In this document: one piece after another, positions 34,235 through 47,787 of the stretch
How the letters are laid out: every line of letters begins with the position of its first letter
Position numbering within the stretch: the first letter of the stretch is position 1
NCBI RefSeq assembly: GCF_030463565.1
Contig: NC_134644.1
Location: forward strand, 97,150,765-97,214,764
Reading direction: 5' to 3'
DNA: 64,000 nucleotides
Origin: Pelecanus crispus
Lineage: Eukaryota; Chordata; Aves; Pelecaniformes; Pelecanidae
The notes under the pieces: model-generated
Told to the model about the DNA's origin: nothing
The model's database searches: none
What the model saw: only the letters and a program-made list of their open reading frames with translations
Program-made: the position numbers and the translations under genes

Positions 34235-36311
34235 TGATTCAAGAAATTATCCCTACATAACAAAGTTCTTACAGACAAAGCTGGGCACAAGCACATTGCT
34301 GGCTCTCAATTTTGGAACAGCATACACCTTGCTGAATCCTGTGGTGTAAACCTTCTTGTTTATATCAATGACCATTAAAACACCTATGGATCACTCACTT
34401 AACATCACTTAAACTAGTTAACTGTTTTGTTGCTGATAGGGAGTCTAACAATACGCAAATATTGCAGCTTTTCAGTAAAGCAAGGATGTATCTATTAAAT
34501 CCAGGCATTTCCTTCAACAAGAACCTTTGAGTATTCAGTGAGTCCATTACTTTTAGTTAAAAAAAGAATTCTTAGACTTTCTCCTTAAAAAATGAACTAA
34601 GTTTCTTACAGGACCTCTATGCTTTTTGAAGAAAGAATGTCCAATGTATTCTGCACAGGATGAAAGTAAAACTTTCAGCTAATAAAATTGCTGGTAAATA
34701 AAATTACTAATAAAATTTCTATCATTTTCAGTTCACCAGTAACTGCCAGTCAATTCAGGATAAAACGCCTACCCAAGACTGGAAAGAAGTCCAGTCCAGT
34801 CAACCAGGCACGGACCTGAGAGTTAGGGCTTTCCAATTTACCTACATCATGCTCTCAGTTCTCTTTATATTCATCAATTACACACACACACTCTTTTAGT
34901 ATGGGATAAGAGCACCTTGCTTTGTAAAGAAGTAAGAAAATCAAGGAGGAAAAGGGATAGACAAAACCTAAATTCTCTCGCTATTATTCTGTATTGAAAT
35001 TAAAATGCAAGCTAATTTCTTTTCCTGCAAGCTCCACATTGCTTTTGCTGTTTCTCCATTTGTCTAATTCCAGCCCTAACCTGAAGAGCTGTTAGTGTGA
35101 AATCTCACAGAACTTCTTAGGCTCATTTCCATATTTTTTTGCTGACAGCCTTGCGTGGGACAATTAAATAATTTGGGTAAGCAGTCACCCCAATCAAAAT
35201 ATTTTCCAGTTAATTAGCAGATCAGATATCAGTGAAAAAAGCATATAATTGTATTAGCCACCACCAGTTTGACACAGTAAATATGCTAGTATGTACACAT
35301 CTCAAATAATGACACAGTCAGCAGGCTGTAAATCAAACTAATTTACACTTAAAATAATTAGAGAATAAAGGAGAAATGACGGGAATAACTGAAGATTTCA
35401 TAGAAGGCAAGCCACATCACAAATGTAAGTGATTAAAAAGAAAAGCCTTAATGACAGCCTTGATTAAAGCTGCCTAAATGCAAGGTAACTCAAACTATTT
35501 ACCTTATCAGCAAACTGGACAAGCTCCAAGCAAAAAAAAAAAAAAAGAAAAAAAATTTTAAAATGTAAAAACATCCAGTGACTTCAGTGCTATGTAAATC
35601 AGGCTGCAGCTTTCTAATGGCTAAGGATCAGGTGGGTGGAGGGCAATATATGCCTAAAGCAGAAGTCAGGTGGGATTTAATTACTTGAATCAAAAACTGA
35701 GATCTCCTCCCCACAATATACATCAAGCTGCACAACTGCCAGCGCATCCTGAAGTTGACCCTTTGGCCTGAAAGTTCCCTAGGCACCGAGGCTGTGTCCA
35801 CACTGGTGAATTAAAACACATCAAGGGCCACTTGATGGCACTTGGGTCAAGGAACAGCCAATATCAGTACTGTTAACTTGACGAGACACCAAAACAAGGA
35901 CACCACCGGTAAGAAGAACTGGTAGCTCCTGCCAATTTCCAAATTTAGTCTGAGATGTTTTTGGGTGGGTGGACAAGAATGCTGTTCAGCACGAACCAAA
36001 AATACTCCAGATGCCACGCTAAAATTTTAATAGTATAGCTGGTCCAGTTGTAGACCCAGGAACAGTCCCCAATGGTGTTTAATTTGCTCACATAGACACA
36101 GATGCAAAAATTTGCTTCAGAGCTTGCACAGAATTACCTGACATGGTGCACATGTAAGCCAGATCAAGCTCCAGAAACCAACAGTAACAATAAAGAAACA
36201 GTTTCTCCAAGCAGCCTGTCCCCTGTGAATCAGGATACGTCCTTGGGAAGAAGAGATATGGGTAGGATTCACAACTGCAATGGGAGTAAGATGGCCCTAA
36301 GCCTCAGAAAA
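34235..36311. other. Intergenic, AT-rich and repeat-poor
   Basis: Unique-looking AT-rich DNA with many TAATTA/AATTA words, mainly at 35150-35480. No exon is supported. It may include regulatory elements, but nothing proves this. Confidence 0.4.
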
Positions 36312-36830
36312 GAATCATGGAATCATAAAAAAATGTAGTTTGGAGTGGAGCTCTGGAGGTTGTCTGTATAAACCCCCTGTTTAAACGGAGACCAACAGTG
36401 AAGGCAAAGCTAGTGGCTCTGGGCCTTGCTCAGCTGGGTTCTGAAAAATCTCCAAGAATGGAGACTCCACAGCCCCTCTGGGCAACACATTCCAGTGCTT
36501 CCCATCTCTCCATGTGAGCATCTTTTCCTTGTATTGTCTTTGCTACAGTTTGTGACCATTGCCTCATGTCACTTGGTTTTGCACCTCACAGAAACATCTG
36601 GCTTTGTCTCTTCTGCAACCCTTATTTGGATAGTTGAAGACTGCAATTACACCCTCCCGTCTGACTCCTTTTCTTCAGGCTAAAGTAACCCAGTTCCCTA
36701 GTCCTTAGGTGATGTGCTCCAGCCCCATGACCATCTCTGTGGCCCTCCTCTGGACACCCTCCAATTTGTCAGGAGCAACCTCCCCTATCTCCAAGCAGCT
36801 TATGGTTTGTCTGGCCTTGGTGAATCCTTA
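36312..36830 (-). mobile_element. Old, diverged CR1 LINE fragment
   Basis: Reading left to right, the complement of a CR1 3' end appears: tail words GAATCATGGAATCATA, then the 'ggagactccacagcccctctgggcaac' type UTR stretch at about 36461-36487, 'ccagtgcttcc', and 'ggccctcctctggacaccctcc' from the RT C-terminal region near 36741. Many substitutions and small gaps break the frame, so this is an older insertion than the copies at 1048 and 9336. The right boundary is approximate. Confidence 0.82.
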
Positions 36831-39800
36831 TAAAGGAGATGTGGGAAAGAGGGAGGAAAGAAGGGAAAGTAGCTTCCCCAGGTTGTTTTTTATTAGAAAG
36901 TCTCTTGCAGAATTTTTTTTTTTTTTTTTTTTTTGTAAATGCTGTAGTCCTCTGTAAACAATAGGGCTTTATACAGACACAGTAAATATGCTGGGGTGTG
37001 GGGGTGTGGCGGTGTGTTTTATATATGGATACATATGTGTGTATCTCCCACTGGCTGGGTTAAGAGTGGCTACACACCAAGTGTTTCAGACAACCCAGCT
37101 GCAGGTTTTCACCTGCACCTGCAGCTCCTGCCTCTCCTTAGGCACTCTTTCCCACATTGCCATTTTCTAAATTAGGGATGTGGTTTCCCTATGAGATGGG
37201 GATACCTCAAAATTTTACCCTTTGCTACCTTTAGGGCACTTACGCTTTTGTTTTAGTTTGGCCCCGAGTGACTGCTCATTATAAGAGAATTTAATTACAT
37301 ATTCATTTTTGCACTGCCCCAGGAGCAGTATGTTACCTTGCAACCCTAAACCCCCCTCCCCAGAAGCAGTTCTGAGGATGGATGCTATTTTTCAGCCCAG
37401 GACAGGGTATCAATTGACTTGCAACAACTAACCTGCTTCCACACACCGCTCGCTGGCAGCGTGCTATGAATTTCCTTTGTACCAACTACGCCTCACTCTA
37501 ATTTACCTTTCAAATTGCCTAATGAAATGCAGTGCTACAGTCCAGCCAAATTAAAAAATAATAATAAAAAAAAGACCCCAATTCTGGAGTAGTGAATAGC
37601 AGAGAAGAAGAATCTAATACAACAGAGACAGGCTCCCATCATATTTGTAAAACTTTCCCAGGAAGGAAATCCTGTCAACTTTCAAAAGTTCCTCATCTAT
37701 CCAGACATTTCAGTTAGAGCTGTGTTTTTGTGTATAATAAATTGCTTCTAGTTGGCTGAAAATCATTTTTTAGCTCTTATCTCTGTGATCAGTTACCTCT
37801 GCTGTTCTTTAATGGCCTTCACCTCATTATGCAACTAGTCATTAAAAGCTTAGTATCCAGTACAATGGTAGCTTATGTAAAGTGATCTATGAGAGCTTTA
37901 TATAGGCTTACCAGCCGCAGCCTTAATTTTACTCATTCGTCTTAATTTTTTGTAATCATTTTTTGTAAAAAGGGTATAATGTCAGGCATGCTTCCCTGCT
38001 ACTGACAGATCCAATCTAGCAGATAATTACCATAAGGAAATTGATGCTTTAGTGTGCAGGGGAGAATTTAATTTACTCAGACATCCTACAGTACAATGCA
38101 TTCCAAAAGATATGAGGATTTAAGTTTTTAAGAAATTAAATTTCACTATTTAACATGATTACTTATGTTGAACATCATTAACTAGTTTTTTTTTTTTTTT
38201 AACTGTTTGATATAATTACAAGAACAGTTATTTGGTCTAAAATCCAGAGTCATCTTTAAATAAGGGTTAAGGATCCATGAAGTACAAAAAAGAAGGTTGC
38301 ATTCTTTCTCTCCCCCTGTCCAACACCAGCCTTCCAGCAACAGCATTAAAAAAATCTATAGAGATTAACTGAGCCAATGCATGAACTATAGAGCTTTTTC
38401 CAATGATGTTTTAATAGATCCTTTGTTATCAGCCCATTCCACCTCAGTTCCATCGGTCAGGAAACCCTCTTTAGTCCTATTCACAAACACAAATTGCTTA
38501 TAATGTTTCAAAAATGATAGAACCACGAGGGAGTTGCTGAGATCCCAATTAAGCAAGGTGATTAACTTATGTTTAATTTTGGACATTTGATTACTTCAAG
38601 AGAAATTCATGGGATTTAGAATTAGATTAATTTAATTAATCTCTAAAAAACTGTTTACTCTTCATGAGAAAGCATTCTTTCTAACCTACAGCATATATAC
38701 CTTGCAAGCAGAACACACAGAGCACAGCCTGGAAGGCCCAAAAGGTTGGGTCTTTTGAAAAAAAAAAATTTTAAATCCCAGAAAGCCTTCCTCTATGAAG
38801 TCCATAAGTTTGCTTTGATCACTGAACTTCCTTATTAATAGTACTTCAACCAGAGAATTAGAGCAACAGAATTTTGTAAGCCCGCTCTTTTATCTTCTTT
38901 TTATTTTTTTAAGTTTTGTTAAACATTTTCAGACAACTTTTCCTTCTTTCTATTTGTCATGAGGTTGTACAGTCGGAGACCAAAAATACAAAACTGTCAA
39001 GAGTGTATGACAGGTATCTGTGAGTTGCAGGATCTATCAATAGAATTTGAATAGCATCTGCAGCTACCTCATCCTCGTAACTGTTGCACGAACAGAGCTA
39101 ATGCTGATTTAAAATATTCTCTTAGGACACTTTTTTCATTCTGGATTAAAGTGCCCTCTCCAAGGATAGGAAGCCCCTATCACATGACACTCTAGAAATT
39201 ATGCTGGCCAGAACCTTGACTCACACCGCATTAGGAGCATGGTGAGGATGGGGAGGTCTTTGGTTTAGTGTGGAACTGGAGAAAGCCCATGGGCTCCTGA
39301 CCACCCACAGTTTGACAGGCATTTCTAGATGGTACAGAGGACTTCTGATCAGACACTGCTTTCTCTTATGCTCTTTATGATTTTTAAAAAAAAGGCATTA
39401 AAAATAAAGAAAGAATTATTTCAGTAGGGATAGAATAAGGCCAACTGTTGGTGCCTCAGATAATCTACTCAAAAATAGCTTCTGTCTGTCTTCTTAAAAC
39501 AGCTTTGTCAAAGGCACACTTTTCATATTTGCAGAAGAGAAGCTAAGAAACTGTAAACAGGAGGAGGGAATTATATGACTCAGTATTATTTCTAAAATAA
39601 AAGATAAAATCATGACATTTTTAGTTACAGCCATAGATACACGATGTAAAATGGAAAGAGCATAACGTCAGCAATGACATCAGCACTTGCTTCGAAGTAG
39701 TTGTTTTTTAGAAGAACTGCACTTGTAAGAATGCCCCAAAATGCAGAAAAGGGCCAGTCAATAACAGCAAAAGCACAGAGGATATGATGATGCATTCTTA

Positions 39801-41560
39801 TGCAGTCTGAAGGGACTGCATGTCACTGGAGTCAGCACCTCTTCCCAGGTCACAGCTTACCTGGGGGGGACGGCTAACAGGGATGGAGCAAGTAAGAGGG
39901 AGAGTCAGTGGCTATAGCAGACATTGCCTGCTGTGGTGCTCTACTTGGGTTATTTCTCTTCCAAGTGAGTAGATCCACTTACACTGGAAAATATTTTCTC
40001 CTCAGTTTTTAACCATGATCAAGCTTCTGCTAGCAAAAGTCTTCTACAGAATTTCTTAAGAAATTAAAACAAACAGAAAAGCAATAGTTTAAAAGGAATT
40101 ATTTCACTTTATGAAGCTTGCCAAAAGTCCACCAGCTTACGTAAAAATCCCTTGCTCTGAGAAGAGATCCTGCCTGGTAGATATTTGCCTAAACACTGAG
40201 CTTGGCTTGTCTGTGCTTCAGAAAGGAGGGCCTTGGCAGCTGAGCAGATGAGCAGTTGGGGAGGGTACATTTATCATGTGTGCAAACACACCAAGGCTTC
40301 TCTCCCACAGGTGTTTGCAGTCTTTAAGAAATCACATTCCTAAAACTTCCAAAAGAAGTAGAGGAAAAACTATTAAATTCAATGGGCCCTCAATCAGTAT
40401 CTCTAATTGTACTTTCTGAATCATTTTCTACGTTAGACAGTCGGGACAGGAACTTGGCTAGTGCATGACATCCTAGCTGTACCTTTGCCGGGCACTACAT
40501 CGCCTGCTCTCAAACTTGTGATTCTCTATAGGCACCTTACAAACTTGTATTTATATATGCAGTCTCTGTATGGAGCACAGTGCGCACTTACACAGTTATA
40601 CACATATTTACTATATATGCATAAACATATAAATAAAGCTATACATAGTGTAAAAAGTATATACTTTAGACACTACATATATAAAAAAGTATATAAACAC
40701 ACACTTCAGCTGTTCACTAAGGCATGCACAGACGCATGTTGCTGTCAAGTCCAACCCAGCAGCCTTTGAGCCTAGGAAATATTCTGGTCTTTTACAAGAT
40801 TCTTTTTACAATGATTTTTTTTCATCTTACACCATCCCCAGAGCTGTGAAAAAAGCGGTGAGATTTTTTTATTCTGTTTCTGGGGTTTTTTACACACAGA
40901 GAGCTGTGTTTTCCTTTCCCCTTATACTCAGAAGACAGTTTTACCTCACATTTCCAAAAAGTTGTAGCTTCACGCAGAGGCCAGGCATGGAAATTTTTAA
41001 CCTGAAGGGTGAGAGTTTGAGTGAGCGGTTTAGGTGGGTGACAGAGAAGAGTGGGTTAGAGTGGAAATTATTGCACAACTTTAACAGAGACACGTAGGGG
41101 GATACCAGCCCTGTAATAGACTGGTTTATTAATGAGAATATGTAACGGGGTATGCTGTACCCTTTCAGCATCTAACAAAAAAACGAACTTCCACTGAAAA
41201 ATAATCAGAGACCATTTTTTAACCTGGTGGGTGGCCTTGTCTTCTTTCTTCCTTTTTTATTTTGGCTAAAAGAGTGAGCAGTTCAATGTCACTTTTTTTA
41301 GTCAGAGGAGGAAAGATGACATCCCCTACACGTGCGCAGAGCCAGGACCAGAGTCCCAGGGATTTCCCTGGGATAGCCAAGTCTCACTTCTCTGCCTGAG
41401 GTCTTTGGGCTCCTGGCATTCAGAAGACATGAGGATATCATTCACAAAACAATCCAACAAAGTAAAAACCCATGGTCCAGGATACTCTTTGGCTACAGCT
41501 GCGTGAGGCAGAGCCTGTCATTGCACACTGCGGGCAGACAGGGTCAGGTTCGGTGGGAAC
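36831..41560. other. Intergenic, AT-rich
   Basis: Contains a T24 run near 36910-36934, a GTGTGG patch near 36992-37020 and a TATA-rich patch at 40540-40710. The stretch 37250-38130 is unusually rich in homeobox-like TAAT words and free of recognised repeats. No exon seen. Confidence 0.4.
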
Positions 41561-41599
41561 ACTGTTTCGGGTGGAATATGGATTTGAAAGGCAGATTTG

Positions 41600-42420
41600 G
41601 AAACTATGAGAAAGAGAGTTGCCTCTCACTCAGGGGAGAAGGGCAGACAGCTTCTCATCTTGCTTCTTTATAGGGAGACAGCAAATATGCTGGATCTCGG
41701 ACAAGCTCCATCCCTTGGTGGAATGGTGGAAATGGCAGGCCTCCCTCCTGCCTTTCTGCTGTGCCACAGCCATACAACTCACCCTGCAGGGCCCTGGCTC
41801 CTGTTGGTACAAGTGCACAGCCATGACAGTGCCATTTCACCGCTGCCATCTCCAGGGCAGTACCTTAACCGCGGCACTGCGAGACCCCCTGGGCTCTCCT
41901 GCCGCCCTGGGAGGCGGCCATTTTGCAGCAGTTCCAAACCCCACGCTGATATTCAGCCCTCGGGGGAGTCCCTATAAAATGATGTCAGGGCCTCGAGAGC
42001 ACTACTGGGTCTTCATGGCCCTGAGCAGCCTCATCTGGGGCCTTCACCCACCCCTACACCCACAGGCTGGGGCTCCATTGCAGGCACCCAGCCTGCCCGG
42101 CGCTGCTGCCCCACAGTGAGCTCAGGCCTGTGGGGCCCGGCCTCCCTCCATAGCGGGCCCTGACAGGGCTGCCCCTCGGAGGTCTGGGCCCGGCTGTGTC
42201 AGGCACAGCCGCCACCGGGCCCTGAGTGGCCTCATCCTCCACAGCTGCGCAAAGCCAAGGCGCAGTTTGGGCGGCAGCAGGTGACTCCATGCCAGTCCTT
42301 GCTCAGGTGCGGTGGCACTGGAAGCAGAGGGTGGGAGGCTTCATCCCCAGCGGCACAGATCTTCAAGCTGTCCAAAGGTATGTGTATTTTTTTTTAAAGT
42401 ATGGGGCTGTGAAAAGGTTG
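41600..42420. other. GC-rich segment with TATA box and YY1-like site
   Basis: A GC-rich block about 0.8 kb long in AT-rich surroundings. It has CGGCCATTTTG (about 41914; a YY1-like site on the minus strand), TATAAAA (about 41973-41979) in a GC-rich context, and a repeated word CCCTGAGCAGCCTCAT / CCCTGAGTGGCCTCAT some 200 bases apart. Long ORFs here (for example 41619-42119) follow from the low stop frequency of GC-rich DNA. It could be a promoter with first exon of an unknown transcript or an unrecognised LTR; I cannot decide. Confidence 0.35.
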
Positions 42421-45020
42421 CTTAAAAGTTAATATTAAGTTAGTCTTAAAAAAAAATTACCCTATAACAGGTTTTTCCTTAAGGCTTTCTCTGAGTTAAA
42501 TTCATTTCAATTCTGGTTTTCTTGTCATTAAGTAAATTAGTTTGTGGCTTTTGGTTTAATAATTATGTTTTATTGTAGCTGAGGCTGTCTAATATGATAG
42601 AGGATGGGCTGAAGTTTTTTTCTTCAGCTGTGAACCCTGTGTTTTTCCTGGGGTCTTCCGTAGCAGTCATGCCAGGGAAGCGCAGGGCAGCGCCACCATT
42701 TTCCAGAGAGGCAGCAGTCGCTGGCTCCCATTCTATGAATGATTATGCATGTGCCTACCTTCATCACGTTAGAGGTTTCTGTTAATTGCAATAATGTTGC
42801 TCGTTTCAGTAAATATATACATAAGCAGGCCTAGCAAATTGGCTAGATAATGCCCTTTTCTGATATTTTGATTTTGCTGGAGAGGAAGAGATGAGGGAGA
42901 GGGGTGGCCCCAATGAGGCTGCAGGGTTGCATGAGGGAAGGGAGTTTTCCCAAGTGCTGGGGAAGCTCGAGATTGGGACCCGTTGCTGCTTTCCTCCATG
43001 ACATTATCAGCACAGCCAGGCTGACAAGCCTTCCCGTGCCATACCATACGGTTACTCTGGGAAAAACCCCTGGAGTGGAAAATTCAACTGTGCCCCACAT
43101 TTGACATAGCCTTCATCACTGAATCATAATTACTTGTCTGCAAATTCCCTACTCAAGGAAGAAACAGTAAGGGAAGATCGAGGTTTGGGGAAGGACAGGA
43201 AATGAGCACGCTGACGGTGTGGGAAAGATTGCAACCGAAGCGGCGAACCTTGACAACTTTGAGAAAGAGGGAGATGTGGTTGGAAAATACAATGACTGGA
43301 GGAAGAAGTGGAGATGAGGATAAAATGGCTGGTGACAGCAGGGGAACGGTCAAGGGAAGGGGTGTAGAGGTGCACGTGAGTTAAGGGGCAGAGCACAAAT
43401 ATCTGTCAAAGAAGAGAAGCAAGTGCCTGCGTGTGCAAACAGGTAGGAAATAATAGGTGTATGAGGCTATTAGGCAAAAGTTTCTTTCTACTAAGGGCAA
43501 AGCCAAAATTCTTATAGCTCTATAAATAGATGGTCTTGGTTTTGCAGAAAAAACAAGAAAAGCTATGGAGAAATTTTGCTACTACTGAATTCATTGATAA
43601 CCATTGAGTGCAGAGTTGGGTAGATAATAACCACCTGAAAATCCCCCACACATTATCTAGAGACAACTCTACTGAAAAATTTAAGAGTGTCGTCCCCCCC
43701 CAAAACCAAAGTAGAAAAAAACCCCAAAACCCCAACCTCACTAAGCTGTCTGAAATGTCATGAAGCTATACACAGGAACTGTTTTGGGATTTTGTTTTGT
43801 TTTCTACTTTAGACATTAGCCTCAAAAGGCAGAGGAAAAAAATGTCATGCATATAGGAACTAAAACTGGAAGAGAGTCTGCTTCTGTCCCAGTAACCACC
43901 ATACTGTTTGGTATGAACATCTATAGTAACTTGTATGCTTACTGTTCTGAACTCTGCCAGCTGATATGAGCAGAGGGTTATTTGATTACCACCTTGCTAT
44001 TTTTAATTATTCTTTTTCATGAATCAAAACAAAGGCTGTTAAGGACTGAGCAGTCTTTACTTCTAAGCATGCACTGTAGTTAGGAGCTGGAAAAAGAATT
44101 GTTTGGATAACCTCTATGACTAATACTTGTATGTAAGGTAGACTTACATTGTTGTGGCCTAAAGCCTTACATCTTCTTCGAAAGGCATGACTTTAAAATG
44201 ATGATAAAAAGGCCTCCTCAACAGAAGTCTGTCCTTATTTAGCATTCTTACGTCCAGTTAATTATTCTCATTTATTTGTGTTAGAACTTGATTTAATTGT
44301 GATGTGGGCAACCAGCAGAAAGGCTGTTGCTGACTTCAGCGGTCTTGTAACAGGCCCATTTGCTGGCAGGTAGGTCAGGTACTTGAACCATGTTTGCATT
44401 GAAATCAGAGTTTATAATATCACACTATGATACCAATTGACAAAGCAGACTGCCCAGCTAGTTTCTCACTAAAGTCACAGAATTCAGGCAGTAAAATACC
44501 TGGAGCAGTCAGTCTGCTGCAAGCTGTGCAGGTAAGTGCTGTGGTTTGATATTGAGTGGGTGAAAAAGAATCAAACTAGTGGATCGGTAGCTAGATGCCA
44601 GAGAGTAAACAGATAACTGCTTAGGATAGTTCTTCCATGGAAAACTCAGTTAATTTTTAAAGTAAATCCATCTTTGTAGCCAAATAAAGGAAAAGATTAA
44701 AAAATGTACTAAAATTCTCCTTGCTTTCTATTTCTCCTACGACTTCCCTTTTATATGGGAATTTACTCACACATTCACTTTCTTCCTCTTCTATTACCAA
44801 TTTGATATCCCAGTGATCTGTTCTTAGATGTCTTATTTTCCAAGAAATTTCCTGCAAGGGAAGACATTTAAAATGAATCATCATAGTCTTCAGCTTTCAG
44901 GTACCTAAAAGCACACGGAAAGGTTTCTTTTGTAAACTTAAGTTGACAGTTTAGAGCTTGATAAGAAAGGATATAGTAAATGAATGTTTAATCATTTTAT
45001 ATTTAGTAGCCATTGAGATT

Positions 45021-45059
45021 TCTCCCCAGCTTGGAGACAGAGGCTCCAAGCTGGGGAGA
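45021..45059. repeat. Perfect 16-bp inverted repeat with 7-base loop
   Basis: TCTCCCCAGCTTGGAG (45021-45036) and its exact reverse complement (45044-45059) enclose ACAGAGG. As RNA or single-stranded DNA this forms a stable stem-loop. It is shorter than a usual microRNA precursor and has no flanking lower stem, so a small inverted duplication is the more likely origin. Confidence 0.93.
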
Positions 45060-47772
45060 CATCTTTTGACCCACAAATATTTCCCTAGTCCATTGAAAAT
45101 GGAACATGGAATTAAGACAGCTTTAGATACAAATTGACCTATGGTCTGATCAATAAGGGACTTTCACCGGAGAAGCAGGTTCAAGTCCTCACAGATGAAG
45201 AAAAACCTCCACATTCTGAAAGAGTACTGTAAGCATTTAGTTACAAGTAAGGTTGCTCACCTTCTGCAGAGATGCTTGGCTTAGATCCTTAATTCACTAC
45301 TAGGTAGTGTATTCTCGGGGCAGGGGGAGAGGTTTCTCCTTGTAGGAAAAATGCCTCATGCTCTCCTAGCTGGGGCTGTAGCTGCACTCCCCTCATTGGC
45401 AGTTTATGCGTGCTCTAGACAGCTGCTGGTTCTTGGGGGGTCCCATGCTTGAGCACTTAACTTCTCTGCATGTATTGTGTAGGGATTTTGAATGCCCAAG
45501 TCAGAGCAGTAAACTCTGCTAGATTGCAAGGTGAATGTGTCAGTGCCTTTGTTCTGCAAATCTAGCCTTTGTCTGCATGTCCTAATTCTCCATCTAGGGA
45601 TAGACGTACTTTCTGGCATTGGGTATTTTTTGGAGAGATCCTGATTTCTTCCTGGGGGCTTTCAGACAAAAACTAGACTACAGATGTAAGATAAATGTCC
45701 CAGATAGTGACTCATTCCAGTTAGGTACACAATGAGGAGTAGCATGCAGTTTTAAATATCAGTCCTTTGTATCTAGTAATGAATATTTCTAGTTTCAAGA
45801 TGACTAGCATAAGGGCATCTGTGTTTCATTCTAGAGCAAAGAGAATCAAAGGAATATAAAAGAACAAGATAAAAACTGATATATTTAGCAATAATCATCT
45901 GTGTTCATTTGACTATGAAAATACTACGTATTTATGCAAAGCACAAATGGCCAGGGCCACCCGGCTTCACAGCTGGCCTAAGCTGGCAGGGCTTCCCATG
46001 AAGCTGTTTTGAGAAACACCTTGCCTTCACATGGAACGCAAGAAGGGATCATATGGGATCAAGCTGGTTTGCACCCCCCTGCACCAGAATGCCAAAGAAA
46101 GCCTGCAACTCAGCAGTTGACACCAGGGGAATCCTAGGTTGGAGTGGAGCCAGCAAAGTAGCTCTGTTGTGCTATCTGTCTGGCAGAAGCGGGCCATGGC
46201 TGGAGAAGTGCTGTATAAAGAAGATTTCTTCCTACTAGCAGAATCAGTCGAGCCCAGAGCAAGCTGCATGCACTCTGTGCACTGCACTTGGGACGTGCTC
46301 TGCGTGATCACAGCTCTAGCTCTGCCTTGATTCAGTTGAGCTCAACTTCCATAACCAAGTCAGCAAAACATCAATTGACATAGGTTGTACAGATCTGCCT
46401 GAAGTCCCAGGGGCAGCCAGAGCAAGCCTGCGCTGGAGGCTGTGCTGTTGTTGCGGCACTGCTAGGCTGAAGCTGTCTTGGTTAGGTCAGTCCATGCTAG
46501 AGGGCTGTATCTCCATCTGCAAATGCAAACACGCCCTGGAAGTTGTTAGAGGGGCGGACAAGCTCCCTCATACCAGCAGATCTGGCTTAATGTCAATGTT
46601 CCTCCCAGCTGTACTCCAGCACGAGCTGACCAAAGGCCAGAGCCTGCACTGCAAAATCTCAGGTGTGCTGGAAACGTACTGCTGTATCAGAATGAGGTGT
46701 ACTCTTATCTTTTCTTTTATTATCTCAATTTCAGTGTTGAAGAAATCTAAAATTTTTGGTTTATCTCTGAGGTTTGTCTTTCTTCTTTGTCATTGTGTTT
46801 GTTCTTGATAAATCATAGGAATAGAAACTCTTGACAATGAACTTATCCTTCCTGACTTTTAAATACCAGTTTCCTCAAACTGCCTCTCTTTCTAAGATCA
46901 ACTTGACATAAGTTCAGAGCTCGTAGTGGACGGTGTAGTGTTTTCTCTCTGTATATATTGAACAGGAGAGAATTAATGAGGAAAAGCATATCTAAAAGTC
47001 TCACTGGGACTTTTATTGGAACCCTATCTAAATTTTAATAGTAGAAATCTTTCAAAATCCTGCTACCTACTGAGATTATTACTACTTCCTTCTTTCAAAC
47101 AGCCCTGATATATTTCTAGAAAAATCTTTCCCACCGTATTTTTTGCATACACTTCCTATTCCAAACCAAAAAGAACACAGCACAGATTTCTTCTCGATAA
47201 GTATGTGTACAGGCTAGTTCCTTTGCCTCCCTTTTCAGGGAAATCTCTGCCTTTGTTTAAAAGCACATGTTCTCTAGGCAGATAGTCAATTACATTTTCG
47301 GGGTGCCATCTGCACTTTATCTCATATTTCCAGGAAGGGATGAGGTACACTTAAATGTTTGTGTTAAACTTTCAAAACTTTAACATATAAAAGCATCAGG
47401 CTGTTCTGTCAGTGAAAATTTGAGATTTTTCCACTCACAGAAAAATGCATTTTATCCTAGGGGTCTGTAATAAAGTTTGGTTTGGGTTGGTTTTTTTTTT
47501 TTTTTGTCATGTAGATAAGTATTAATGATAACCAGAAGTAGAACCGAACAAAGAAATAGATTCATATCTCGGCACTCGGAGTACTTGATCTGAATCCAGC
47601 AGATTCAAACCCTGTAGTCAGGCCTTTGTCCCTGGTTAGACTTACATTTCATCCACAGTTTCTTGGTGCTCTGTGTTTATGATAGAAGGGTGATAAGAAC
47701 CTCTGCCTCTGATACTGACCTACCTCTGCAAAGCAGCTGTTTAAAATAGTAAACTCTCACAGCACGTGATTT

Positions 47773-47787
47773 GGGGGGGGGGGGGGG
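47773..47787. repeat. Poly-G run, 15 bases
   Basis: Fifteen uninterrupted G residues in AT-rich DNA. Such runs can fold as quadruplex and are prone to length errors in sequencing. Confidence 0.93.

Noticed and set aside
36426-36957. Two ORFs of 82-85 codons
   Set aside because: They are translations of an antisense, mutated CR1 and a poly-T run.
41619-42119. 166-codon ORF, the longest outside the CR1
   Set aside because: Low stop frequency in GC-rich DNA; overlapping ORFs in other frames are about as long and none has protein-like features.
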